Assembly (NCBI RefSeq): GCF_002013895.1
Contig: NZ_MAFQ01000006.1
Span: 124,001 to 188,000, forward strand
Length of the DNA stretch: 64,000 nt
Direction: 5' to 3'
Source: Mycobacteroides franklinii
GTDB taxonomy: Bacteria > Actinomycetota > Actinomycetes > Mycobacteriales > Mycobacteriaceae
In this document: positions 35,514-43,351 of the stretch, one piece after another
Position numbering within the stretch: position 1 is the stretch's first letter
How the letters are laid out: every line of letters starts with the position of its first letter
Position numbers and translations under genes: made by a program
The notes under the pieces: generated by a model
Database searches by the model: none
What the model was told of the DNA's origin: nothing
The model's input: only the letters and a program-made list of their open reading frames with translations

Positions 35514-35939
35514 TCAGGGGCGTGCGCCGGTCACCTTCTGCAGGATGACGTGCAGAGACCGCAGCTCCGTCTCGTCGAGCATGGTCAGTGCGGTCGGCGC
35601 CGGATCGTCGAGGTCGGCGATGACAGCCATGAGCTGCCGGCCCTCGTCGGTCAACGACACCCGCTTGCACCGGCGGTTGTCCGGGTCGACGCGGCGCACC
35701 ACCAACCCGCGCTGTTCCAGATCACTCACCGCCACCGTGGCCGCCGGGGCGTCCAGCGATGTGGCCTCGGCAATCCCCTTCATCGTCATGGACTGCCGGA
35801 CAAGCCTTCTCAGAATGCGCACCCTACTGAAGGGAAGTCCGGTCTCCTCGACCACCGTCCGTCGCCAGCTGTCACGATTGTCGAGCACCAGGCTGGCCAT
35901 GGCGCGCCACACCTCGTCCGCGAGCGGTCTATCCGACAC
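35514..35939 (-). CDS. MarR-family transcriptional regulator
   Basis: 141 residues from GTG 35939, which has GGGAGG six bases upstream. The winged helix is SMTMKGIAEATSLDAPAATVAVSDLEQRGLVVRRVDPDNRRCKRVSLTDEG in two parts, with the basic wing tip DPDNRRCK. It overlaps the end of the upstream MFS exporter gene by 11 bp, so exporter and regulator are one operon. This is a standard arrangement for a drug- or metabolite-responsive repressor. Confidence 0.86.
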   Translation of the reverse strand: MSDRPLADEVWRAMASLVLDNRDSWRRTVVEETGLPFSRVRILRRLVRQSMTMKGIAEATSLDAPAATVAVSDLEQRGLVVRRVDPDNRRCKRVSLTDEGRQLMAVIADLDDPAPTALTMLDETELRSLHVILQKVTGARP

Positions 35940-37341
35940 GACAAACCTCCCGCGTTGGGGTGCCCTCGATGAGCGGCGCGAGGCGTTGGGCAGACCGTAC
36001 CGCGGCGGGCGAAGTGGACACCATACCCAGGGTAGCGATGAGCAGTCCCAGCCCGGCGCACATGAACCACAGCGCAGGTGCACCGATCGAACCGCAGAGC
36101 GCCACACCGATACTCACCCCGATCTGGCGGCTCGTGGACGTGACCGCGGAGGCCGCGCCCGCACGGTCCAGCGGCATACCGCTGACGGCGGCATTGGTGA
36201 TCGGCGCATTCACCATGGCGAACCCGGCGCCGAAAATAGCGAACGTCAGCAGGAGCTCCCAGATGGGCGTGGTCACCGAGACTCGGGTCAGGAGCATCGA
36301 CGCGGTGAAGAACAAGGTACCCGCCACCAACAGTGAGGGCCTCGCACCGAACCGGCCCACCAGGCGGCCCGAGATGGGTGAGAACACCAGTGCCCCAACG
36401 GCGATCGGGAGATAGACCAACCCCGTGTGCATCGCGGAGAAGTGTCGCTGCCCCTGCAGGTACAGCGACATCGTGAACAGGAAAGCACTCCACGCCATGC
36501 AGGCACATATCGCCGTGAGAGTGGCCGAAGCGAACGGGATGCTCCGGAAGAAGCGCAGGTCGATGAAGGGGTGTCGCCGCCGGGATTCGTATCTGAGGAA
36601 CACCGCGAATGCCGACAGTGCGACAACCAGGACGGCGAGCAGGCGGGGCGTCGCCCATCCCAGCGACGGTCCTTCGATGAGGGCGAACACGATGCCGAAC
36701 AGGAAGAGCACCGCCAGCGCCTGCCCCACCGGGTCGATGTCACGCATGGTGGCCGACTTGCTCTCCGGCACAAAGATCGCCGTCAGCGTGAAGGCGAGCA
36801 CACATACCGGCAGATTGATCCAGAAGACGGCGCGCCAGCCCACCCATTCGATCAGCAGTCCACCGACTATCGGGCCCAACGCCATCGATATCCCGACGAC
36901 GGCGCCCCAAAACCCAAGCGCCCTAGCGCGTTCCACGCGGCCGGTAAACACCTGCGAAATGATCGATAGCGCAACCGGGTTCAGCATCGAGCCGCCCACC
37001 GCCTGCAGCAGGCGCGCGGCGATGAGCAACCCGACAGTGGGGGCCAGGCTGCAGAGCAGCGAGCCGATCGCGAAGATCGAAAGACCGATGTGGAAGACCT
37101 TGCGGCGCCCGAGGCGATCCCCCGCAGCGCCCGAGAGCATCAGCAGCGAGGCCAGGCCAAGGGTATAGATGTCGATGACCCATTGCAGCTGAGAAGTGGT
37201 GGCACCGAAATCGGACCGAATGGTCGGCAGCGCCACGTTCACGATGGTGGAGTCCATCGACACGATGAGCAGACTCAGGCAGCAAGACCCCAAGATCACG
37301 ATCTTGCGGCGCTCGCTCAATGCACCGACGGTCGCTTCCAC
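35929..37341 (-). CDS. DHA2-family (14-TM, EmrB/QacA-like) MFS exporter
   Basis: 470 residues, 14 predicted membrane segments. MDSTIVNVALPTIRSDF (about 29-45) is the DHA2 D1 motif, GDRLGRRKVFHIG is motif A, and GGSMLNPVALSIISQVF with GFWGAVVGISMALGPIVGG is motif C of drug:H+ antiporters. It probably exports a hydrophobic compound. It is encoded upstream of and overlapping a MarR regulator. GTG 37341 is the start. The 96-bp gap to gltA2 holds a 6-bp hairpin (37407-37412 with 37418-37423) after the gltA2 stop and an AT-richer promoter stretch. Confidence 0.88.
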   Translation of the reverse strand: MEATVGALSERRKIVILGSCCLSLLIVSMDSTIVNVALPTIRSDFGATTSQLQWVIDIYTLGLASLLMLSGAAGDRLGRRKVFHIGLSIFAIGSLLCSLAPTVGLLIAARLLQAVGGSMLNPVALSIISQVFTGRVERARALGFWGAVVGISMALGPIVGGLLIEWVGWRAVFWINLPVCVLAFTLTAIFVPESKSATMRDIDPVGQALAVLFLFGIVFALIEGPSLGWATPRLLAVLVVALSAFAVFLRYESRRRHPFIDLRFFRSIPFASATLTAICACMAWSAFLFTMSLYLQGQRHFSAMHTGLVYLPIAVGALVFSPISGRLVGRFGARPSLLVAGTLFFTASMLLTRVSVTTPIWELLLTFAIFGAGFAMVNAPITNAAVSGMPLDRAGAASAVTSTSRQIGVSIGVALCGSIGAPALWFMCAGLGLLIATLGMVSTSPAAVRSAQRLAPLIEGTPTREVCRVG

Positions 37342-37437
37342 ACAACCATTGTGAAACTACAACTGTTAGCGATGCAAACTGATTTACATCACACTGTCAG
37401 ATGTCAGCCGACGTGCGGTCGGCAGAGATCAAGGGGA

Positions 37438-38715
37438 TCAGGGGTACTGACGCTCGCCGTAGCCGGTGTAGATCTGCCGCGGGCGGCCGATCTTGCCGGG
37501 CTCCGAATGCATTTCACGCCAGTGCGCGATCCAGCCGGGCAGGCGGCCCAACGCGAACAGCACAGTGAACATGCGTGTCGGGAAGCCGATGGCCCGGTAG
37601 ATCAGACCGGTGTAGAAGTCGACGTTCGGGTACAGCTTGCGCTCGACGAAGTAATCGTCGGTGAGCGCGGCTTCCTCGAGCGCCTTGGCGATCTCGAGCA
37701 GCTGGTCGTCGCCGCCGAGCTTGCCGAGGATCTTGTCGGCCTGTTCCTTACAGATCCGGGCACGCGGGTCGTAGTTCTTGTAGACGCGGTGCCCGAAGCC
37801 CATGAGCTTGACACCGTCTTCGCGGTTCTTGACCCGCCGAACGAAGTCGTGGGTGTCGCCGCCCTCGGAGCGGATGCGCTCCAGCATCTCCAGCACCGCC
37901 TGATTGGCGCCGCCGTGCAGCGGGCCCCACAGTGCGTTGATGCCGCCGGACACGGAGGTGAACAGGTTGGCGTCAGAGGAACCGACCAACCGCACCGTCG
38001 AGGTGGAGCAGTTCTGCTCGTGATCGGCATGCAGGATCAGCAGCATGTCGAGCGCCCGCACGATCTCCGGGTCCACCTCGTACGGCTCGGCGGGCAGACC
38101 AAAGGTCATCCGCAGGAAGTTCTCAACAAGCGTCAGCGTGTTGTCCGGGTACAGGAACGGCTGCCCCACCGACTTCTTGTAGGCGTAGGCCGCAATCGTC
38201 GGCAGCTTCGCCAGCAAGCGGATCGTGGACAGCTCGACCTGTGCGTCGTCATGCGGGTCCAGCGAGTCCTGGTAGTAGGCGCTGAGCGCGTTCGCGGCAC
38301 TGGACAGCACCGGCATGGGGTGCGCGTTGCGCGGGAAACCATCGAAGAATCGCTTCAGGTCCTCGTGCAGCAACGTGTGGCGCTGGATCTTGGTGGTGAA
38401 GTCCTCCAGCTGCTGCGGTGTGGGCAGCTCGCCGTAGATGAGCAGGTAGCTCACCTCGATGAAGGTGGACTTGTCGGCCAGCTGCTCGATCGGATAACCG
38501 CGATAGCGCAGGATGCCGGCGTCGCCGTCGATGTAGGTGATGGCGCTCTTCGTCGAGGCGGTATTGACGAAGCCTGCATCGAAGGTGGTGTAACCGGTAT
38601 CAGCCAGCAGCTTGCCCAGCGCGAAGCCATCAGAGCCTTCTGTCGCGCGGACGATGTCCAGCTTGGTTTCGCCTCCGGGGTACTGGAGAGTAGCGAAATC
38701 GTTGTTGTCGGCCAC
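37438..38715 (-). CDS. gltA2: Citrate synthase (type II) GltA2
   Basis: 425 residues. It condenses acetyl-CoA and oxaloacetate to citrate in the TCA cycle. Active-site segments GPLHGGANQAVLEML and GFGHRVYKNYDPRA are intact, and it ends RPRQIYTGYGERQYP. I start it at GTG 38715: AGAAGGG lies six bases upstream, and the resulting ADNNDFATLQYPGG opening aligns with the M. tuberculosis GltA2 start (ADTDDTATLRYPGG). ATG 38721 abuts the ribosome-binding site and is less likely. It is the main citrate synthase; a second, citA, begins at 63702. Confidence 0.95.
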   Translation of the reverse strand: MADNNDFATLQYPGGETKLDIVRATEGSDGFALGKLLADTGYTTFDAGFVNTASTKSAITYIDGDAGILRYRGYPIEQLADKSTFIEVSYLLIYGELPTPQQLEDFTTKIQRHTLLHEDLKRFFDGFPRNAHPMPVLSSAANALSAYYQDSLDPHDDAQVELSTIRLLAKLPTIAAYAYKKSVGQPFLYPDNTLTLVENFLRMTFGLPAEPYEVDPEIVRALDMLLILHADHEQNCSTSTVRLVGSSDANLFTSVSGGINALWGPLHGGANQAVLEMLERIRSEGGDTHDFVRRVKNREDGVKLMGFGHRVYKNYDPRARICKEQADKILGKLGGDDQLLEIAKALEEAALTDDYFVERKLYPNVDFYTGLIYRAIGFPTRMFTVLFALGRLPGWIAHWREMHSEPGKIGRPRQIYTGYGERQYP

Positions 38716-38793
38716 AGGCATCCCTTCTGAGGTTCAGCGGCTCCATGAGAACGTTCATAGAGAAGGTAGTCGCTCCCTCTATGCGGCGCCTGG

Positions 38794-39573
38794 TCAGGGT
38801 CGAGAACGCAGACCAAACAGCCGCCGGCCCTCGCCCCTGGTGCGCACAGCGTCGAGCGCACGGTCCCAGGCCAGCAGCGCCGCGGAGGCCATCACCGTCG
38901 GCCGGAACGTGTCTTTGGCCAGGGAAGCTGTCGCCCTGGCCTTGGTCACCGCGCTCGCTTTGGACATGTGTCCCGAGTCGAATGGCGGCTGCGGGTCGTA
39001 CTCGATACTCAGCTGAATCGCTTTGGCCTCCTCCTCCCCCGCGATCTGCCCGGCCAGCCACAGGCCCAGATCGATACCCGCGGACACCCCGGCCGCGGTG
39101 ACCACGCCCGCATGACCGGTGCGCACGATGCGCTCGTCACCGACCGGAGTCGCACCGAACGCCTTGAGCGCCGGCAATGTCGACCAGTGCGAGGTGGCCC
39201 GTTGCCCCTCGAGCAGACCCGCCGCCGCCAGCACCAGCGAACCGCTGCACACCGAGGTGGTCCAGGTCGCCGTGGGATGCACCCGGCGCAACCACTCCAG
39301 CAGTTCCTCATCGCGCGCGGCCATCGTCGTTCCCGGCCCTCCAGGCACCAGGACGACATCGGGCGCGGGAGTCTCGTCGAACGAATGCGTGGCACCGATG
39401 ACGAGCACGCCCGAATCGGCGGTGATGGGCCCCGGCTTGTGCCACACGAACCGCACCTCGGCACCGGGCATGAAACGCAAGACCTCATACGGGCCGATGA
39501 AATCCAGTGCGGTGAAATCCGGGTACAGCACGATCGCGATCTGTGTCATGCGGGAAGTCTTGCGGGAAGTCAT
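38794..39573 (-). CDS. DJ-1/PfpI-family protein
   Basis: 259 residues. The glutamine-amidotransferase-like fold is seen in IAIVLYPDFTALDFIGPYEVL (about 12-32), DVVLVPGGPG (about 73) and the nucleophile elbow TSVCSGSLVLAAAGLL (about 108-123, Cys near 111). Close relatives include isonitrile hydratase-like and putative amidase proteins; a specific reaction cannot be called. The C-terminal 50 residues (KASAVTKARATASLAKDTFRP) are extra to the core. ATG 39573 overlaps the stop of the upstream AraC regulator (ATGA) and has GAAAGGG seven bases before it. Regulator and enzyme share the same domain, suggesting sensing of a common ligand. Confidence 0.87.
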   Translation of the reverse strand: MTSRKTSRMTQIAIVLYPDFTALDFIGPYEVLRFMPGAEVRFVWHKPGPITADSGVLVIGATHSFDETPAPDVVLVPGGPGTTMAARDEELLEWLRRVHPTATWTTSVCSGSLVLAAAGLLEGQRATSHWSTLPALKAFGATPVGDERIVRTGHAGVVTAAGVSAGIDLGLWLAGQIAGEEEAKAIQLSIEYDPQPPFDSGHMSKASAVTKARATASLAKDTFRPTVMASAALLAWDRALDAVRTRGEGRRLFGLRSRP

Positions 39574-40547
39574 AAGGAAACCCTTTCGGTTCGTTGGAAG
39601 GTCTTGCGATACTGGTCGGGCGATACGCCCATGCGTCGAACGAAGTTGCGGCGCAAGGATTCCGCCGATCCAAATCCGCAGCGGTCCGCGATCACCACCA
39701 TGGTGTCGTCGGTCTCCTCGAGCTGGCGGCGCGCGGCCTCGGACCGGACGCGCTCCACATAAGCCGATGGCGCCTCGCCAACCTCCGCGGTGAAAACCCG
39801 GGTGAAATGCCGCGGGCTCATCGCGGCCAGCCGGGCCAGCTCGGGCACTCGGTGCGACCCACCGGGCGCCGCCTCGATGGCCTCCTGCACGTCCCGGATC
39901 GGCATCCGCTTGGCCCGCGGCATCCACACCGGTGCCGCGAATTGCGACTGTCCACCGGGACGGCGCAGATACAGGACGAGCATGCGCGCCACAGCCTGCG
40001 CCACATCCGCGCCGTAGTCGTCCTCGACCAATGCCAGCGCCAGATCGATACCCGCGGTGACACCCGCCGCCGTCCACACCTTCTCCGAGCTGCGCAGGAA
40101 AATCGGGTCGGGATCCACGGTGATGCTGGGAAACTCGGTCGCGAGCGTCTCAGCCATCGCCCAATGTGTGGTCGCCCGGCATCCATCGAGCAAGCCGGCC
40201 TGGGCGGCCAGGAACGCGCCGTTGCATACGCTCACCACCCGGCGCGCGGACCGCGCGGTGGCGCGAATCCACGCCACGAGAGCAGCGTCTCGCCGCGCGG
40301 CCGCGACCCCGCCGCCGCCGGGTAGCAGCAAGGTGTCGCATCCCGCAGAGGCATCCGGCAATGGACCGGTGATCAATCCGAGGCCCGAGCCGGTGCTGAC
40401 CGGTGTGCCCCCGGCCGACACCAGGGATATCTCGTAACCGGGTTTCCCGGTCACGAAGTCCGACGCCTGCGCGAACACCTCGTAAGGCCCCACCAGATCG
40501 AGGGCCTGCACTCCCGGAAATCCCAGGATCACCACCGAGCGCGTCAC
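39570..40547 (-). CDS. GlxA-type AraC-family regulator with DJ-1-like sensor domain
   Basis: 325 residues from GTG 40547. The N-terminal half is a DJ-1/PfpI-like domain (SVVILGFPGVQALDLVGPYEVF; VVSVCNGAFLAAQAGLL with Cys near 105). The C-terminal half is a double helix-turn-helix of AraC type: HRVPELARLAAMSPRHFTRVF and MVVIADRCGFGSAESLRRNF. It probably activates the coupled DJ-1 gene downstream (ATGA overlap at 39570-39573). A minus-strand TAATTT near 40604-40599 lies upstream, so a GTG at 40598 would fall before or at the transcript start; hence the shorter start. Confidence 0.86.
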   Translation of the reverse strand: MTRSVVILGFPGVQALDLVGPYEVFAQASDFVTGKPGYEISLVSAGGTPVSTGSGLGLITGPLPDASAGCDTLLLPGGGGVAAARRDAALVAWIRATARSARRVVSVCNGAFLAAQAGLLDGCRATTHWAMAETLATEFPSITVDPDPIFLRSSEKVWTAAGVTAGIDLALALVEDDYGADVAQAVARMLVLYLRRPGGQSQFAAPVWMPRAKRMPIRDVQEAIEAAPGGSHRVPELARLAAMSPRHFTRVFTAEVGEAPSAYVERVRSEAARRQLEETDDTMVVIADRCGFGSAESLRRNFVRRMGVSPDQYRKTFQRTERVSL

Positions 40548-40609
40548 ATCTCCCAGTGTTCGCCCGCTGGGCAATGGCGTCCAGGTCGGGTATCCCACAA
40601 ATTAGGACA

Positions 40610-41986
40610 TCAGGATTTGGGCAGCCACTCCTCATCCGTGGCCGCGAGCAGTCGCTCGTGATCGACGCGATTGCGCCGCGCGTAGGCCTCGGCGAAATCC
40701 GCGAACGCCGTATCCGCGGCATTGGGATCCGATCCCGCGCCGAGGTACCCGGCCACCACTCCCGGCACACCCGACTGAGCGTGCGCGCGCGCCAGCGCGA
40801 TCGCGCACAACGACCCATAGAGCAGAAGGTCGTCAGGGTCGGTCAGGCTGCCGATATCCACCGAGCCCTTCATGTCACGGAACTGTCGGACGTAAAAACT
40901 GCCACGCGTCTGCGAGGACACGTAGCCCAAAAAGGGATCACCGCTGGCCTGCATGATGCGCTGACCGGCCACCACCCGGCGCCCGGGCTCCAGCTTCAGC
41001 TCCTGCGGGAAGTACGCCTCGACCACCGAGGCAGACGCCTCCTTGAGCTGCAGAAACAGCGGACCGCCGTCGGCATCGGTGAGCAACGCCAGATAGCAAC
41101 GGGTGCCCACACTTCCCACGCCGACCACCCGCACCACGGCGTCCTCGAACTGATGGCAGGCCAGGACCGACACCACATCCTCGGGGACCGAGCCGAAGTA
41201 ATCGCCGACCATGGCGGCGGCCTCCGACAGGCCCACCTCCGGGACGTGCACCGCGATGTCTTCCTGCTCGACGATCCGGTGGTGGCCGTCGACGGTGGTG
41301 AAGGTCAGCTTCTTCAGCGCCCGTCGCGATGTGTTCTTGGTGGCCTTCGACACCGTCTCGGTGGCCAGCCGCGACGCGCTCTTGGACAGGCGCGCGGCCA
41401 GCTCCATCACCTCGTCGGCTGTCGTCTTGAGGTAGAAGCGCTCGAGGGTCGAAAGCTGCGCCAGCTCATTCATGCGATTGCGGTAGGCCGTCGCGGTCTT
41501 GACGGCCGCCGAACGCACCACGTCCTTCGGCATGCCGAGGTCATCACCGAGGATCGCCACACTGGTCACCAGACGTTTGACATCCCACTCCCACGGACCG
41601 ACAGCCGTCTCGTCGAAGTCGTTCACGTCGAACAACAGCAAGCGGTCACGAGCGGCGAAGAGCCCGAAGTTGGAGATGTGTGCGTCACCGCAGATCTGGA
41701 TGTGGACGCCGGTGGTCGCCGTGTGCGCCAGATCGGCCGCCATCACCGCGGCGGCCCCGCGATAGAACGCCAACGGCGACTCGGACATGCGTTGCCGCCG
41801 AACCGGCACCAGGGAGGCGATCCTGGATCGGTTCTGTGCGGCGAGCACCGCGATCGGATCTCGCTGCGGCCCGTCCGGAATTTCCGCGAGGCTGCGACGT
41901 GGCATGCGCTCACGCAGTCCGCGACCGACAGCAAGCTGCTGTTCCCGCGGAAACCGTCGGAGGTCCTCGACCGTCGGGGTATCCAT
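40610..41986 (-). CDS. DUF2252 kinase-like-fold protein
   Basis: 458 residues of DUF2252. It carries kinase-like catalytic landmarks: CGDAHISNFG near residue 100 (resembling the HxDxxxxN loop) and LLLFDVNDFDETAVGPWEWDV near 115-133 (resembling the metal-binding DxD), so phosphotransfer is possible; no activity is established that I know of. ATG 41986 has TAGATT six bases upstream, and this -10 box overlaps the stop codon of the preceding MFS gene (TAG at 41998-41996), giving a promoter embedded in the end of its neighbour. It follows that gene after nine bases. Confidence 0.83.
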   Translation of the reverse strand: MDTPTVEDLRRFPREQQLAVGRGLRERMPRRSLAEIPDGPQRDPIAVLAAQNRSRIASLVPVRRQRMSESPLAFYRGAAAVMAADLAHTATTGVHIQICGDAHISNFGLFAARDRLLLFDVNDFDETAVGPWEWDVKRLVTSVAILGDDLGMPKDVVRSAAVKTATAYRNRMNELAQLSTLERFYLKTTADEVMELAARLSKSASRLATETVSKATKNTSRRALKKLTFTTVDGHHRIVEQEDIAVHVPEVGLSEAAAMVGDYFGSVPEDVVSVLACHQFEDAVVRVVGVGSVGTRCYLALLTDADGGPLFLQLKEASASVVEAYFPQELKLEPGRRVVAGQRIMQASGDPFLGYVSSQTRGSFYVRQFRDMKGSVDIGSLTDPDDLLLYGSLCAIALARAHAQSGVPGVVAGYLGAGSDPNAADTAFADFAEAYARRNRVDHERLLAATDEEWLPKS

Positions 41987-41995
41987 GCCGTAAAT

Positions 41996-43270
41996 CTATT
42001 GCGGGTCGAGCTGCGCTTCAGCGGAAGTCCGGAACCGCACGAACACCGGCACCAGCAGCGCCGCGACGATCACCCCGACCACTACGAGGGCGCCACCACC
42101 GGCAGCGGCCGCGGTCGTCCCCACGGCAGCTGCGGCGGCGCCGTGCGCAAAGTCCGCCACCCGCGGTCCCCCGGCCACCACCACCGTGAACACACCCTGA
42201 AGCCTGCCCCGCACATCATCGGTCGCTACCGATTGCAGGATCGTCGTGCGGAAGGCCGCCGAGACCATGTCCGCGATGCCGCCGATCACCAGGAAAAGCA
42301 ACGACAGCCACAGCAGCGGCGCGTGCGCGGTGAGGCCGAAACCCACCATCGCCAACCCCCACACCACGATGCTGATCACCACCGCGAAGCCCTGACGATC
42401 GATCCGGTGGAACCAGCCGGAGAACACCCCGCCGATCACCGCACCCACCGATATCGCCGCCGACAACAACGCGATCACGGTGCCCCCGTCGGGGGGATCG
42501 CCGAATCCCTCGTGCGCGATCTGCGGGAACAGGATGCGTGGCATCCCGAAGATCATGGCGATGAGATCCACCACAAACGACATCAGCACGATCTTGTGCC
42601 CTGCCAGATACCGGAAGCCCTCCAGCACGTCCTGAAGGCCGGAGGCGTTGGCGCGCAGATCCTTTGACACACCCGTCGGCGGCATCTTGTGCAGCCGTAT
42701 CGTCGCCCAGATCGGCGCCACGCAGGCGATCGCGTCGATCAGGTACAGCGTGGACAGGTCCACCCACTTGAGCAGCACCCCCGCCAGCAGCGGCCCCGCG
42801 ATGAAGCCGAACTGCTGCACCGTCATATTGAGCGCATTCGCCGCCGGCAGCTGATCGAGCGGAAGCATGCGCGGAATCGCCGCGGCACGGGTCGGCGAAT
42901 TGACCGCGAAAAACCCCTGCTGCACCGACAACAGGCACAACACCACCCACACGTTGTTCACCGACAACGCGGCCTGCAGCCACAACAGCACCGAGGAGAC
43001 GCCCAGCCCGGTCGCGGTGATGATCAGCAGGGTCCGCCGATCCATCCGGTCGGCAAGCGCGCCGCCCCACAGGCCGAAGATCACCAACGGCACCAGTCCG
43101 AAAACACCCGTCAGTCCGACGTATGCCGAGCTCTGGGTGAGCGCGTAGATCTGCACGGGCACCGCGAAAAGGGTCAGCCCCGCACCGATGACCGTGACCA
43201 CTCCGGCCAGCCAGAGACGGCGGAAATCAGCATTCCGAAGAGGCGTGATGTCTGCGAAAAAACGTCTCAG
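41996..43270 (-). CDS. MFS exporter of the Tap/EntS type, probable CTG start
   Basis: About 424 residues, 12 membrane segments, of the DHA3-like exporter group that includes Tap (Rv1258c) and EntS. The first 23 residues (RRFFADITPLRNADFRRLWLAG) are the usual cytoplasmic lead-in of this family, but the only canonical start in frame is GTG 43201, inside the first membrane helix. An in-frame TGA lies 33 bases upstream of CTG 43270, so CTG is the only plausible start giving the conserved N-terminus. Cargo may be a drug or siderophore; unknown. It is separated from pks by a strong hairpin. Confidence 0.78.
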   Translation of the reverse strand: MRRFFADITPLRNADFRRLWLAGVVTVIGAGLTLFAVPVQIYALTQSSAYVGLTGVFGLVPLVIFGLWGGALADRMDRRTLLIITATGLGVSSVLLWLQAALSVNNVWVVLCLLSVQQGFFAVNSPTRAAAIPRMLPLDQLPAANALNMTVQQFGFIAGPLLAGVLLKWVDLSTLYLIDAIACVAPIWATIRLHKMPPTGVSKDLRANASGLQDVLEGFRYLAGHKIVLMSFVVDLIAMIFGMPRILFPQIAHEGFGDPPDGGTVIALLSAAISVGAVIGGVFSGWFHRIDRQGFAVVISIVVWGLAMVGFGLTAHAPLLWLSLLFLVIGGIADMVSAAFRTTILQSVATDDVRGRLQGVFTVVVAGGPRVADFAHGAAAAAVGTTAAAAGGGALVVVGVIVAALLVPVFVRFRTSAEAQLDPQ

Positions 43271-43310
43271 ACCGCACCCGCTCCACTCGTTACCGGCTTG
43301 TCAGGCACCC

Positions 43311-43347
43311 GCGGTGCCCCGGGTAGCTAACTTACCCGGGGCACCGC
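43311..43347. terminator. 15-bp perfect hairpin downstream of pks
   Basis: GCGGTGCCCCGGGTA (43311-43325) pairs perfectly with 43333-43347 around a 7-base loop, five bases after the pks stop on the minus strand. No U-tract follows. It is the strongest hairpin in the window and probably ends the 11-kb pks transcript before the MFS gene. Confidence 0.75.
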
Positions 43348-43351
43348 CGGT

